From Bacteroidaceae bacterium (GTDB lineage Bacteria > Bacteroidota > Bacteroidia > Bacteroidales > Bacteroidaceae): DNA of 64,000 nucleotides. The position numbers were made by a program, and so were the translations under genes. The notes beneath the pieces are model-generated. The model was not told where the DNA came from. It saw only the letters and a program-made list of their open reading frames with translations, and did not search any database. Below, in pieces: positions 28,945-38,039 of this stretch; position 1 is the first letter of the stretch; each line of letters opens with the position of its first letter. Location of the stretch: the NCBI GenBank assembly GCA_017525235.1, contig JAFXTC010000040.1, positions 42,302-106,301 on the forward strand. The letters run 5' to 3'.

Positions 28945-29331
28945 TTATTGAGCAGGATTTGCAGGAGCATGCAACTTGCCAGCTTTTTCTGCCGCCTTAG
29001 CAGCCTTTATCCTTGCCTTCTCTGCTGCCTTTGCTGCCTTCTGAGAAGCTTTCTCTGTTTTAATGGCCGTATCAACAATTTTCTTCTTTTCTTTCACATC
29101 CTTCAACTCTACCTTCTTCTTCTCCAACTCAACACTTAAGTTAATGTCTGAAGGATTGGCTTTAACCTTAGCCTTAAGAGCCTTCAACTCATGTCCAAGA
29201 ATGGTAATCTGTCTTTTATATTGAGAACTCAACGCTTTATTCTGAATCATGGCAGACTCATCTTCTGCGTTGCAGATAACAGGCATGCATAGCATTGCCA
29301 TTACCATAACTAATTTAAAAAACTTTTTCAT
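28945..29331 (-). CDS. Secreted Lys/Ala-rich coiled-coil protein
   Basis: A 128-residue exported protein of unknown role. The signal peptide is MKKFFKLVMVMAMLCMPVICNA. The mature part is charged and helical: YKRQITILGHELKALKAKV and VELEKKKVELKDVKEKKK form a coiled coil, and the C-terminal third repeats KAAKAAEKARIKAAKAAEKA before a Pro/Ala end. No enzyme motif is present. It sits downstream of panD on the minus strand (24-base gap) and may share the panCD transcript; a structural or periplasmic spacer role is only a guess. Confidence 0.65.
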   Translation of the reverse strand: MKKFFKLVMVMAMLCMPVICNAEDESAMIQNKALSSQYKRQITILGHELKALKAKVKANPSDINLSVELEKKKVELKDVKEKKKIVDTAIKTEKASQKAAKAAEKARIKAAKAAEKAGKLHAPANPAQ

Positions 29332-29354
29332 ACGTCTTATTATTTATTTGTATT

Positions 29355-29699
29355 CTAAACGATCCTGTTATTCTCCGGAAAAACAACTTTAGGCTGAAAC
29401 ATCTTGGCATCCTCAAAATCCATAAGAGCATAAGAGATAATGATTATTGTATCTCCCACCTGCACTTTTCTGGCAGCAGCTCCATTCAAACATATACAGC
29501 CAGACCCGCGCTTTCCCTTAATAATGTATGTTTCTAATCTCTCTCCATTATTATTATCCAAAACCTGCACCTTTTCTCCCGCTATCAATCCTGCAGCATC
29601 CATCAAATCCTCGTCAATGGTAATACTGCCCATGTAGTTAAGGTTGGCTTCTGTAACCGTTACACAATGCAGTTTGGATTTTAAAACTTCTATCATCAT
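29355..29699 (-). CDS. panD: Aspartate 1-decarboxylase
   Basis: Makes beta-alanine for pantothenate and coenzyme A. This pyruvoyl enzyme matures by self-cleavage at Gly24-Ser25, visible in [11 protein letters not shown]. 114 residues is within the normal range. The start [11 protein letters not shown] keeps the usual N-terminus, including the substrate-binding Lys (KSKLH). It is directly downstream of panC (6-base gap), so both form an operon for pantothenate synthesis. Confidence 0.97.
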   Translation of the reverse strand: MMIEVLKSKLHCVTVTEANLNYMGSITIDEDLMDAAGLIAGEKVQVLDNNNGERLETYIIKGKRGSGCICLNGAAARKVQVGDTIIIISYALMDFEDAKMFQPKVVFPENNRIV

Positions 29700-29705
29700 A
29701 ATACT

Positions 29706-30548
29706 TTACTTGTATCTAATATGGTCTATCAAACGTATTGGCTTAGACCCACAAAATACCGTAATACACCCAACAATGCTTTCAGCATCCTGCCATGAAC
29801 CGATTTCGGCCAAGGTGTTTCCATCTACAATGCTAAAATACTGAACCTTCAACCCTTCTATAGCATCAATATTCTCTACCACATAGTCATGTGTCTGTTG
29901 CACATCAAGCCCCAAGGTAGTACTCTTCTTAAGAAAAGCATAGATATTGGCAGCTAAAGCACGCTCCGCATCGGAAAGAAGTGTATTTCTGCTACTCATA
30001 GCCAATCCACTTTCTTCGCGTATTACCGGACAGGAAACCATGGTCAGTTTAAAACCAAGATCCTCAACCATACGCTTAATGACTGCAATCTGTTGATAAT
30101 CCTTTTCGCCAAAATATGCACGATCGGGATTTGTATAAGAAAACAATTTACTTACAATCTGACAGACACCATTAAAATGACCTGGGCGCATAGCCCCCTC
30201 CATCACACTGTCTGTAGGAGGATAACTGAATGTGCGCGTATCAGGCTCTGGATAAATTTCCTCAACAGAAGGGGCAAAAGCAATCTGTGCACCACACTGC
30301 TCCAAGAGTTTACAATCAGCTTCTAAAGTCCTAGGGTATCTTTCTAAGTCTTTTTTATCGTTGAACTGTGTTGGGTTCAAGAAAATGCTAACAACAGTGA
30401 CATCATTTTCAGAAACGCTACGTTTAACAAGTGATGCATGCCCGGCATGCAAAGCACCCATTGTAGGCACAAGGCCAATGGTACGTCCTTTTTGGCGTTC
30501 AACTTGTAATTTCGATTGTAGTTCCGATATTTTGTGAATAATCATCAT
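29706..30548 (-). CDS. panC: Pantothenate synthetase
   Basis: ATP-dependent condensation of pantoate and beta-alanine. The 280 residues contain the nucleotidyltransferase HxGH motif as HAGH in PTMGALHAGHASLV. FLNPTQFNDKKDLERYPR, YFGEKDYQQ and the AMSSRN loop (KMSKS equivalent) are clear. panB is not in the window. It is first in the panC-panD pair and divergent from the GT5-like gene, with 157 bases between them. Confidence 0.97.
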   Translation of the reverse strand: MMIIHKISELQSKLQVERQKGRTIGLVPTMGALHAGHASLVKRSVSENDVTVVSIFLNPTQFNDKKDLERYPRTLEADCKLLEQCGAQIAFAPSVEEIYPEPDTRTFSYPPTDSVMEGAMRPGHFNGVCQIVSKLFSYTNPDRAYFGEKDYQQIAVIKRMVEDLGFKLTMVSCPVIREESGLAMSSRNTLLSDAERALAANIYAFLKKSTTLGLDVQQTHDYVVENIDAIEGLKVQYFSIVDGNTLAEIGSWQDAESIVGCITVFCGSKPIRLIDHIRYK

Positions 30549-30675
30549 ATGCTTTTAACTCAAAAACCATGCAAAATAACACAGAAAAAAGCAAACAAAG
30601 AAACAATTTCAGTAAAATATTCCAAAAATAAGCAAATTAGCACGCGAGTAACTCTTTTAAACCATTCTTTTTTCG

Positions 30676-30683
30676 TATCTTTG
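30676..30683 (+). promoter_or_regulatory. Candidate -7 element for the GT5-like gene
   Basis: TATCTTTG fits TAnnTTTG, 22 bases before the ATG at 30706. The -33 region is only T-rich. Confidence 0.45.
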
Positions 30684-30705
30684 CATGTGATAAAGCTCCA
30701 GAACA

Positions 30706-31548
30706 ATGACGAAAGCAAAAAAAATCCTTTTTATTACACAGGAAATTGCACCTTACGTGCCAGATTCACCAATGACAAAAATAGGCAGAGAATTACCTCA
30801 GGCTATTCAAGAGAAGAGCAGAGAAATACGAACTTTCATGCCTAAATGGGGTATTATTAATGAACGCAGGAATCAGTTGCACGAAGTCATTAGGCTTAGC
30901 GGAATGAATTTAATCATTGACGAGACCGACCATCCGTTAATTATCAAAGTTGCCAGTATCACATCTTCTCGTATGCAAGTATACTTTATTGATAATGACG
31001 ACTATTTTGGCAAAAGAGGCATGTCTCGTGACGAGCAGAAAAAAGAATATGATGACAACGCCGAACGGGCAGTATTCTATGCTCGCGGGGTATTGGAAAC
31101 TGTAAAGAAATTACGCTGGACGCCAGAGATTATTCATTGTCAGGGATGGATGAGTAGTATAATCCCCTACTACATTAAGACCGCCTATGCTGAGGAGCCG
31201 TCCTTCCGTGACTGCCGCATTATTTTTACCCCATCAGAAGAAAATCTTACAGCAGTGTTGCCAGAGAATTTCGACAATATAATCAGATTTAGAAACACGA
31301 GTTCAGAAGATTGGGAATGCCTTAATACAACGAATAACACTCAATTACTCAACTTTCTTGGCATGAAATATGCTGATGGAGTAAGTCTTGTTAAACCAGA
31401 GCCATTATTCCGGAATTTTATCAAAGAACATGACATTCCATATTTGGCAGCACAAAAACCAGAGAATTTTGCTACGGCATACTCTAATTTCTACGACAAG
31501 ATTTGGAGTATCGGGAAGGAAGATATAGATGACACAGACGAAGATTAG
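30706..31548 (+). CDS. Short glycogen/starch synthase-like protein (GT5 N-domain only)
   Basis: A 280-residue protein matching only the N-terminal half of glycogen synthase. KILFITQEIAPYVPDSPMTKIGRELPQAIQ occupies the place of the GlgA N-terminus, but the ADP-glucose-binding Lys-x-Gly-Gly motif is changed to TKIGREL. Later segments are WTPEIIHCQGWMSSIIPYYIK and RIIFTPSEENL. The C-terminal GT-B domain is missing, with no trace downstream. The same short gene next to panC and a DUF4270 lipoprotein is common in Bacteroidales, so this is not a recent truncation. It is probably not a full synthase; a separate GT4 enzyme is at 34535. Confidence 0.85.
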   Translation: MTKAKKILFITQEIAPYVPDSPMTKIGRELPQAIQEKSREIRTFMPKWGIINERRNQLHEVIRLSGMNLIIDETDHPLIIKVASITSSRMQVYFIDNDDYFGKRGMSRDEQKKEYDDNAERAVFYARGVLETVKKLRWTPEIIHCQGWMSSIIPYYIKTAYAEEPSFRDCRIIFTPSEENLTAVLPENFDNIIRFRNTSSEDWECLNTTNNTQLLNFLGMKYADGVSLVKPEPLFRNFIKEHDIPYLAAQKPENFATAYSNFYDKIWSIGKEDIDDTDED

Positions 31549-31563
31549 TACAAACACATATTT

Positions 31564-32997
31564 ATGAAACATTATCTGGCAATTCTACTATTACCTGTTT
31601 TATTTATCAGCTGCACAGAAACAACCTCTTCCATTGGAATGTTTCCAGAGGCTGATGATATTGAAAACTCGTATGCCATTCATAACGTTTACACAAGATC
31701 CATTCTATTAGACTCTGTATTATACAAAGGCACTTATAACTATCTTGGAAGTATTAAGGACCCTGAAACAGATATAGAAATAAAGGCAAATTTTGCAGCT
31801 CAGTTCCACACATTCGAGAACTATACTTTCCCAAGTAAAAACCTTATGTTCCCTGATACTGGGAATAATCATTCACAAGATCCTGTGTCTTGTGATTCTA
31901 TAATATTACGTCTCTTTTATAACGGATATTATGGAGATCCTAACAATCCTATGAAACTGGAAGTTTACCAGTTAAGCCGTGACAAGATAATAGAAGAAGA
32001 TTCTGTTTACTATGTCAACACGGATCTCGAACAATTTGTTGATGCCAACGCTCAACCCATTGCCACAAAGGTTTTCACTGCAGTAGATTATTCCATATCA
32101 GAAGAGATCCGTAAAAAAGACACGTATAGTGCCAACATATGTATCGCCCTCCCCAAAGAATACGGGAACAAGATGCTTAATGATTACTACGAGCACCCTG
32201 ATTTCTATAAAAATTCATACAACTTTATCCGTAACGTATGTCCTGGCTTTTATTTTAAGATAAAAGGTGGTATTGGAACTATGGTAGATGTAGAGGTCAG
32301 TACCTTGGATTTGTATTTCACATATTATGATGCGAACGAACCTGACAGTGTGTATGCAGGACTAAGCAGATTTGCTGCTACACCAGAAGTAATACAAAGC
32401 ACGCAGTTTACAAACGGCGATTTACAAGAATTAGTTGACGATAATAATTGCACCTATATTAAAAGTCCCGCTGGCATTGGAACAGAGGTAACGATTCCAA
32501 TAAACGAAATATTCGAAAACCACGAAAACGATAGCATTAGCAAAGCACAACTCACATTAACTAGATATAATAATAGTGTAAACAATGATTACACATTAGA
32601 TATTCCAGAAAACGTTGTCATGATAAGAAAAGATGAGATTGTATCTTTCTTTAAAAACAGTAAGACTCCTAACGACCAGACCTCTTTCTGTACAGAATTT
32701 GACGCAACATATAATACTTATTCATTTGACAACCTTGGAAGACTTATCACTTATTGCCACGAAGAAAAATTAGCTGGAATGAAAAATTCCGGACTCAGCG
32801 AATCAGATTGGGAAAATGCTCATCCTAATTGGAATAAGATGGTTATTATACCTGTTAGTATAAAGCAAACCACTGATACTTACGGATACACTAAGTATAT
32901 AAGTGTTACCCATGACATGAACATGAGCAGTGCCAGATTAGTTGGTGGTCCGAATAATCCAATAAAAATGCAAGTCTTATATAGCCGATTCAAGTAA
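31564..32997 (+). CDS. DUF4270 lipoprotein
   Basis: A 477-residue lipoprotein with a lipobox at LFISC (about residue 17). The body matches the Bacteroidetes DUF4270 family: IGMFPEADDIENSY at the start, YLGSIKDPETDIEIKANFAAQF, PVSCDSIILRLFYNGYYGD and a C-terminal beta-region with ISVTHDMNMSSARLVGGPNNPIKMQVLYSRFK. Its function is unknown, though it is widely conserved and usually cotranscribed with the short glycogen synthase gene, as here (15-base gap). A stem-loop terminator follows. Confidence 0.88.
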   Translation: MKHYLAILLLPVLFISCTETTSSIGMFPEADDIENSYAIHNVYTRSILLDSVLYKGTYNYLGSIKDPETDIEIKANFAAQFHTFENYTFPSKNLMFPDTGNNHSQDPVSCDSIILRLFYNGYYGDPNNPMKLEVYQLSRDKIIEEDSVYYVNTDLEQFVDANAQPIATKVFTAVDYSISEEIRKKDTYSANICIALPKEYGNKMLNDYYEHPDFYKNSYNFIRNVCPGFYFKIKGGIGTMVDVEVSTLDLYFTYYDANEPDSVYAGLSRFAATPEVIQSTQFTNGDLQELVDDNNCTYIKSPAGIGTEVTIPINEIFENHENDSISKAQLTLTRYNNSVNNDYTLDIPENVVMIRKDEIVSFFKNSKTPNDQTSFCTEFDATYNTYSFDNLGRLITYCHEEKLAGMKNSGLSESDWENAHPNWNKMVIIPVSIKQTTDTYGYTKYISVTHDMNMSSARLVGGPNNPIKMQVLYSRFK

Positions 32998-33015
32998 AAT
33001 TAGCATATAACATTA

Positions 33016-33046
33016 AAAGGGCCTAAGAGAATTTCTCAGGCCCTTT
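33016..33046. terminator. Bidirectional terminator between DUF4270 and GH57 genes
   Basis: AAAGGGCCT and AGGCCCTTT pair around a partly self-paired loop (AAGAGA / TCTC). The two genes converge here. Confidence 0.8.
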
Positions 33047-33066
33047 ATTATATATATAAGGTATTA

Positions 33067-34506
33067 TTACTTCTTGCTTTTGGCAGAAGCTTTCTTCGTC
33101 ACAACCGTTTTAGGGGTCGTCGTCTTTTTGGGAACTGAAACTTTCTTAGCTGAAACTTTCTTAGCTGAAACCTTTGTCTTTTCTGCATCCTTGCCCTCTT
33201 CTTTTGGTTCGTATTTCTCAAGACGTGCGCGCAATCGACTTATCTCATTTTCCTTCACATTGAGCTCATTGCCCATGTTGGCAATCTGCGTATAAAGACT
33301 ATTTAGCTCATCGTTCTCAACTGCATCCGAATATAAATCCTTCACACGTTTCAAGAAGTCACCCAAGATATTCATATAATTGGTAAAGGCGTCATATTCG
33401 TTTTCATAAATACCACGATATGTGCCGATACCATTATTCTTGGTTGTCATGAAGCGGAAGTTATCCGTAGCCTGAAGTCGGTCCCAGTCTTGCTGGATTC
33501 TACGGTCACGGCATGCCAAAATACGGCCTACGATCTTCTCGTCATACAGTTTGTTGAATGCCTCACGTTGCAGATTATTTCCAAGCATGCTACTGGTATC
33601 ACGCTCTTCATCATTCCAACTTACAGGATATACCACCTCAAGAGGTCCCGCTGGCCTATTCTTTGCAATGACCTCACTAGGAGTTGCAAACTGAATACCT
33701 GCAGGATCTATTGAAGGAAGTGCACGCAAGAAATCAAGAATGTGACTCTCAAGAGGCTGATAGATACCTAAGGCTGATAATTCCATCATGATGTTAACAA
33801 CCTTCTCTTCTTCAGGAAGGTTTTTAATCCAACCAATATATTTATCTGCCATTAAGGGAAACTCTGGCCATGAAGCATCGTTGAAACGAAGACTGATATC
33901 ATCACTCAACTTGTAATCACGCAGCAGAAGAGAGAGGCGTGCATCTTGTGCACAACTATATACATAATGAGGACTCTTCCACCCTAAGATATGCTTGGCA
34001 CCTTCCACCATCATACCCTTGAATCCCATCTCTGATACCATAGTACCTATCTCGTCGTTGTATATCAGAGAACTGTTGCGAACTACCTTTGGCATCTGTC
34101 CAAACAATTGCTTAATCTTTTTTGCCTGACGTTTCAACTCAGCCTGGAAATTCTCTACGCTACCTAATGAAGACAAACCATGACTGTAAGGCTCTGCCAA
34201 AAACTCCACGCAACCAGTCTCGTTAAGTTGTTGCAAGACATCCAAAACCTCTGGGGCATACTGCTCCAATTGCTCTAAAGAAACACCACTGATACTGAAT
34301 GCAACCTTGAAGCCTTTTCCGTATTGCAATGTCATCTCAAGCAATGTACGTAATGCAGGAAGATAGCTGCGCTCGGCTGTTTCCTGCGTTACACGTTCGT
34401 TCTCATAATCATCATAGTAATAATGATCTGTTCCTATGTCAAAGAAACGATAACGTTTTAGGTGAATAGGTTGATGTATCTCGAAATATAAACTAATTGT
34501 TTTCAT
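33067..34506 (-). CDS. GH57 family alpha-amylase-type glycosidase with Lys-rich tail
   Basis: A roughly 479-residue cytoplasmic enzyme of alpha-glucan metabolism. I start at MKTISLYFEIHQP. The GH57 signature HQPIHLKRYRFFDIG is at the N-terminus, followed by FLAEPYSHGLSSLGS and the MVEGAKHILGW and NDASWPEF blocks. It likely trims or rearranges stored glycogen. The C-terminal 110 residues form a coiled coil (NELNVKENEISRLRARLEKYEP) and then a Lys/Thr tail with a perfect KKVSA repeat coming from a 15-base DNA repeat near 33139-33177. It is the third gene of the GH133-GT4-GH57 operon on the minus strand (19-base gap to the GT4 gene). Confidence 0.93.
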   Translation of the reverse strand: MKTISLYFEIHQPIHLKRYRFFDIGTDHYYYDDYENERVTQETAERSYLPALRTLLEMTLQYGKGFKVAFSISGVSLEQLEQYAPEVLDVLQQLNETGCVEFLAEPYSHGLSSLGSVENFQAELKRQAKKIKQLFGQMPKVVRNSSLIYNDEIGTMVSEMGFKGMMVEGAKHILGWKSPHYVYSCAQDARLSLLLRDYKLSDDISLRFNDASWPEFPLMADKYIGWIKNLPEEEKVVNIMMELSALGIYQPLESHILDFLRALPSIDPAGIQFATPSEVIAKNRPAGPLEVVYPVSWNDEERDTSSMLGNNLQREAFNKLYDEKIVGRILACRDRRIQQDWDRLQATDNFRFMTTKNNGIGTYRGIYENEYDAFTNYMNILGDFLKRVKDLYSDAVENDELNSLYTQIANMGNELNVKENEISRLRARLEKYEPKEEGKDAEKTKVSAKKVSAKKVSVPKKTTTPKTVVTKKASAKSKK

Positions 34507-34534
34507 ATTATACATTATTAGTTAAGTACGACTT

Positions 34535-35842
34535 CTATTTTATATCCTTGACTGCATTCAAATAATCTCCATTGTCAAACCAGCCCCTTGAAATAAGCTG
34601 ATTATAACACTCTCTGATACGCAAGCCAACTTTCTCCCATGTAATCTGGTCTACCTCCTTGATGCCCTCTTCAGCCAGATAATTGTGCAAGGCATCATTC
34701 GTACAGATGCTGTAGATAGCGTTAGCCATTGCATCTATATCCCAGTAATCCACCTTAATTACGTTGCGCAAGATCTCGCCGCAACCAGACTGCTTAGAAA
34801 TAATACAAGGACAACCGCATTGCATTGCCTCCAAAGGAGCAATACCAAAGGGTTCACTTACACTGGGCATCACAAAGACATCTGAATTCTTGTAACACTC
34901 ATAGACCTGTTTTCCACGTTGGAAGCCTGGGAAGTGACATCTGTCGGCAATTCCATAAGCAGCTGCCAGATCTATCATGGCATACATCATGTCACCACTT
35001 CCTGCAAAACAGAATCGGATGTTATGAGAACGGTCAAGAACACGCTTGGCTGCCTCGATAAAATATTCCGGTCCCTTCTGCATGGTAATACGTCCCAAAT
35101 AAGTAACTACCTTTTCATCTGGGTTCTTATGTGGTTCAATGTTTTTAATCTCATCAGAAAGTGGATATACAGCATTATGCATAGCCACACACTTTCGTGG
35201 GTCCTGGTGATACTGGTTGATAACTGTCTGTCGGGTAAGTTCGCTCACACACATGATGCAGTCAGCATGATCCATACCATTTTTCTCAATACTGTAAACG
35301 GTAGGATTTACCTTACCACGAGAACGGTCGAAGTCTGTTGCATGAACATGTATGCAAAGAGGCTTTCCACTAACCATCTTGGCATGTACTCCTGCAGGAT
35401 ATGTCAGCCAGTCATGAGCATGAATCATGTCAAACTGTTCACTGCGAGCCAAAACTCCTGCAATAATGGAGAAGTTATTAATCTCTTCATGCAGGTTTCC
35501 CGGATAGCCTCCGGCAAATCCGATACAGCCCAAATCATCCAATCCCTGCAGATAATTGAAGTCGGCATACAAATGATCACGGAAACGGAAATAGTCTTCT
35601 GCCGTATGTCCCACAAAACGACCCTTTATCCAGTCGTAATTAGCATCACGCCATACAACAGGAACTTGACTCATGTTTATAATTTTGAGGAATTTCTCCT
35701 CTTCTCCTGTAGGACGAGGCATACAGAATGTTGTTTCCACATCTCCCTGCAGACTGAGCCCTTTGGTAATACCATAGGAAGCAACTGCCAATCCTCCATA
35801 GATTTTAGGAGGAAACTCCCATCCGAACATTAATACTTTCAT
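34535..35842 (-). CDS. GT4 family glycosyltransferase (glycogen synthase-like)
   Basis: A 435-residue cytoplasmic GT-B enzyme, probably the glucan chain-elongating glycogen synthase of this operon. The N-domain begins KVLMFGWEFPPKIYGGLAVASYGI. MIHAHDWLTYPAGVHA and LGRITMQKGPEYFIEAAKRV follow, and the nucleotide-sugar site EPFGIAPLEAMQCGCP has the E-x7-E motif of family GT4. The length fits Bacteroidetes glycogen synthases, which belong to this type rather than GT5. It lies between the debranching enzyme gene (21-base gap upstream) and GH57. Confidence 0.92.
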   Translation of the reverse strand: MKVLMFGWEFPPKIYGGLAVASYGITKGLSLQGDVETTFCMPRPTGEEEKFLKIINMSQVPVVWRDANYDWIKGRFVGHTAEDYFRFRDHLYADFNYLQGLDDLGCIGFAGGYPGNLHEEINNFSIIAGVLARSEQFDMIHAHDWLTYPAGVHAKMVSGKPLCIHVHATDFDRSRGKVNPTVYSIEKNGMDHADCIMCVSELTRQTVINQYHQDPRKCVAMHNAVYPLSDEIKNIEPHKNPDEKVVTYLGRITMQKGPEYFIEAAKRVLDRSHNIRFCFAGSGDMMYAMIDLAAAYGIADRCHFPGFQRGKQVYECYKNSDVFVMPSVSEPFGIAPLEAMQCGCPCIISKQSGCGEILRNVIKVDYWDIDAMANAIYSICTNDALHNYLAEEGIKEVDQITWEKVGLRIRECYNQLISRGWFDNGDYLNAVKDIK

Positions 35843-35863
35843 CTTACTGCTCCTCCTTTTATA

Positions 35864-37807
35864 TTAAACCTCATTATACTTATCTAACAACTTCACGATG
35901 CGCATGATACCCGAGACGTTCATGGCAAAACTGATAGCACCGCGTCCATGGAAAGGTGGATTTCCATCAAACAGTTCTGGAATTGTACCTATGCAATGAT
36001 AGAAAAGTTCCTCCTCGTACCCCACCAAGAGACGGTCTACATAACTGAGACGACTTAACTTGTAAACCTTCAGGCACGCCTCCATATAGAAGCCTGCCAA
36101 CCAAGGCCAGGCAGTTCCCTGATGATATGCATAATCACGTTGTACCTGTGGACCTACATACATCGGATTATAACCACGACTCTTAGGAGACAATGACCTG
36201 AGCCCCTTTGGAGTACACAACTCCTTCGTACAATAGTCGAGTACCGATTTCTGCTGTTTCTTGTCAAGTGGAGAATAATCCAAAGCTACAGCAAAAACCA
36301 TATTCGGACGTACGTCATAGTTTCTGTATCCGTCTACACAATAATCGCACAAGTACCCAAATTCATTATAGAACATCGGTGCAAAACTGCTTGCACAAAG
36401 GCTTGCAGCGTTTTCAAGAACAGCCGTAAAATGTTCGTTCTTTACATGCTTACATAATTCAGTGCAGAATCTTAGGGCATTATACCAAAGTGCGTTGAAC
36501 TCTACAATATAGCCTGTACGTGGTACTATGGGGCGTCCGTTTGCAGAACTGTTCATCCAAGTAACAGCTTTTTCACGTCCCTCACTATAAACCAATCCGT
36601 TTTCCTTTATCTGAAGATTCGGGTGATTACCACCACGCAGCCATTCCATAATATCCCAGAGAAGATGCCCGTATTTCTCTTCACACTTCTCCATCGAGAC
36701 AATATTAGAATATTGCTGGATACACCAGATTGCCCACAACAGCACATCGGGGTGTTCCATTTCTGTAACGCTCACGCTCAAAGGTTTGCCTGCCATAAAT
36801 TCACGAATGGCTTTCTCGGCTGTCACCATTACATCCTCAAATTTCTTCACCTCATTGTTCGTAAGGGTAAGACCCGGCAGTGAGATAAACATATCTCTGG
36901 CACGACATTTGAACCAAGGATAGCCAGCCAAGACATAATCTTCATGCTCGCGATGCACGAAGAATTGATGGGCGCTGTTTACCAAGGTGTTATAGAAATT
37001 GTCTCTGGGAGTACGCACATTCAACTCATAATCTGCCAGTCCTGCCAGCTTGTCCACATCCACTTCCTCCAAACCTGCAGCAAAAACAACACTTTCTCCC
37101 TTTCCGATGGTAAACTCAAAATAGCCGGGTACATACAAATCTTCATCACTGGCATAGCCGCGTTCTTGCTCTTTTGGATATTCCAGACCTCTGTACCAGT
37201 CTGGACGGAAGACAAACTCGTTTTCCTTATTTAACTGCATGTACAGATTGGGATAACCCTCATACATACAGGTTTTAATACCATTCTTTACCGGATAGTA
37301 GTCTCTGTTAACCCTTCCGTTTTCATGCGTAAACTCACGAACACTGCGGAATGCCAAGAATGGCTGAAGGCGAAGCGTTGTTTGGCTGTGAGCATCAAGC
37401 AACGTATATCTGATGATAATACGGTTCTCAAAATGCTGGAACATCTGCTCACGCTTCAGAATCACACCTCCGACCCTGTAAATAGTGGTTGGAACCTGTA
37501 ATGAGTCAAACTCACGGATGTACTTATGTCCCCTAGGACTGAAATTATCGCCTCTGTATTTATGCAGGCCCAAATTAAATTCAGCTCCGTGCTGTATTAC
37601 AGTAGCATCCAAAGAGGACAACAGGACATGGTTCTCATCGTCCAATTCTGGAACAGGCACCACCAGTAAACCATGATATTTGCGTGTATTGCAGTCTACA
37701 ATAGTTGTACAAGAATAGGCGCCCGAACGGTTTGACCGAAGAACCTCCTTTGGCAATGAGTCTGCCAAATTTGTCATCAATGTCTTATCGAATCGTAAAT
37801 AGCTCAT
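35864..37807 (-). CDS. Glycogen debranching enzyme (GH133-type)
   Basis: A 647-residue enzyme. The N-terminal GDE_N domain contains SNRSGAYSCTTIVDCNTRKYHGLLV (typical of the bacterial and archaeal debranching family) and is followed by a six-hairpin GDE_C domain with YVLAGYPWFKCRARDMFISLPGL, including the acidic active-site residues, GRPIVPRTGYIVEFNALWYNAL and RDYAYHQGTAWPWLAGFYME. It removes 1,6-branches of glycogen in the cytoplasm. It is the first gene of the glycogen operon. Upstream lies a 230-base divergent region with the promoter of the Crp/Fnr gene and a TAATTTTG element on the minus strand at 37876-37883. Confidence 0.95.
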   Translation of the reverse strand: MSYLRFDKTLMTNLADSLPKEVLRSNRSGAYSCTTIVDCNTRKYHGLLVVPVPELDDENHVLLSSLDATVIQHGAEFNLGLHKYRGDNFSPRGHKYIREFDSLQVPTTIYRVGGVILKREQMFQHFENRIIIRYTLLDAHSQTTLRLQPFLAFRSVREFTHENGRVNRDYYPVKNGIKTCMYEGYPNLYMQLNKENEFVFRPDWYRGLEYPKEQERGYASDEDLYVPGYFEFTIGKGESVVFAAGLEEVDVDKLAGLADYELNVRTPRDNFYNTLVNSAHQFFVHREHEDYVLAGYPWFKCRARDMFISLPGLTLTNNEVKKFEDVMVTAEKAIREFMAGKPLSVSVTEMEHPDVLLWAIWCIQQYSNIVSMEKCEEKYGHLLWDIMEWLRGGNHPNLQIKENGLVYSEGREKAVTWMNSSANGRPIVPRTGYIVEFNALWYNALRFCTELCKHVKNEHFTAVLENAASLCASSFAPMFYNEFGYLCDYCVDGYRNYDVRPNMVFAVALDYSPLDKKQQKSVLDYCTKELCTPKGLRSLSPKSRGYNPMYVGPQVQRDYAYHQGTAWPWLAGFYMEACLKVYKLSRLSYVDRLLVGYEEELFYHCIGTIPELFDGNPPFHGRGAISFAMNVSGIMRIVKLLDKYNEV

Positions 37808-37875
37808 AATTGTTGTATAGTAGAAGCTTTGGTTAAATATGTTAGTTTTTGTTTATTTTGTAGTCACTATGACTT

Positions 37876-37883
37876 CAAAATTA
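37876..37883 (-). promoter_or_regulatory. Candidate -7 element for the glycogen operon
   Basis: TAATTTTG fits TAnnTTTG. A TTTG (plus-strand CAAA at 37899-37902) lies upstream, but only 15 bases away, shorter than usual. Confidence 0.35.
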
Positions 37884-37976
37884 TAAATTTTTCATATACA
37901 AAACAACGAACATTAGCATTTTTTTGCGTCGGAAAGTCAAATTACATGGAATTTACAGCAATTTTGGGGAAGAATG

Positions 37977-38008
37977 TTTGGAAAAGCGTGTTTTTTAGCA
38001 TACCTTTG
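37977..38008 (+). promoter_or_regulatory. Bacteroidetes promoter of the Crp/Fnr gene
   Basis: TTTG at 37977-37980, a 20-base spacer and TACCTTTG at 38001-38008 form a full consensus promoter. The start codon is 32 bases downstream. Confidence 0.7.
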
Positions 38009-38039
38009 TACACAAGAATGCAAGATTTGGTATTAGTGG

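Noticed and set aside
33139-33177. Repeat in the GH57 tail as a heptamer tract
   Set aside because: The period is 15 bases, in frame, giving VSAKK repeats; different type of repeat.
34919-35833. Plus-strand ORF of 304 codons opposite the GT4 gene
   Set aside because: Antisense shadow; no plausible start context or domains.
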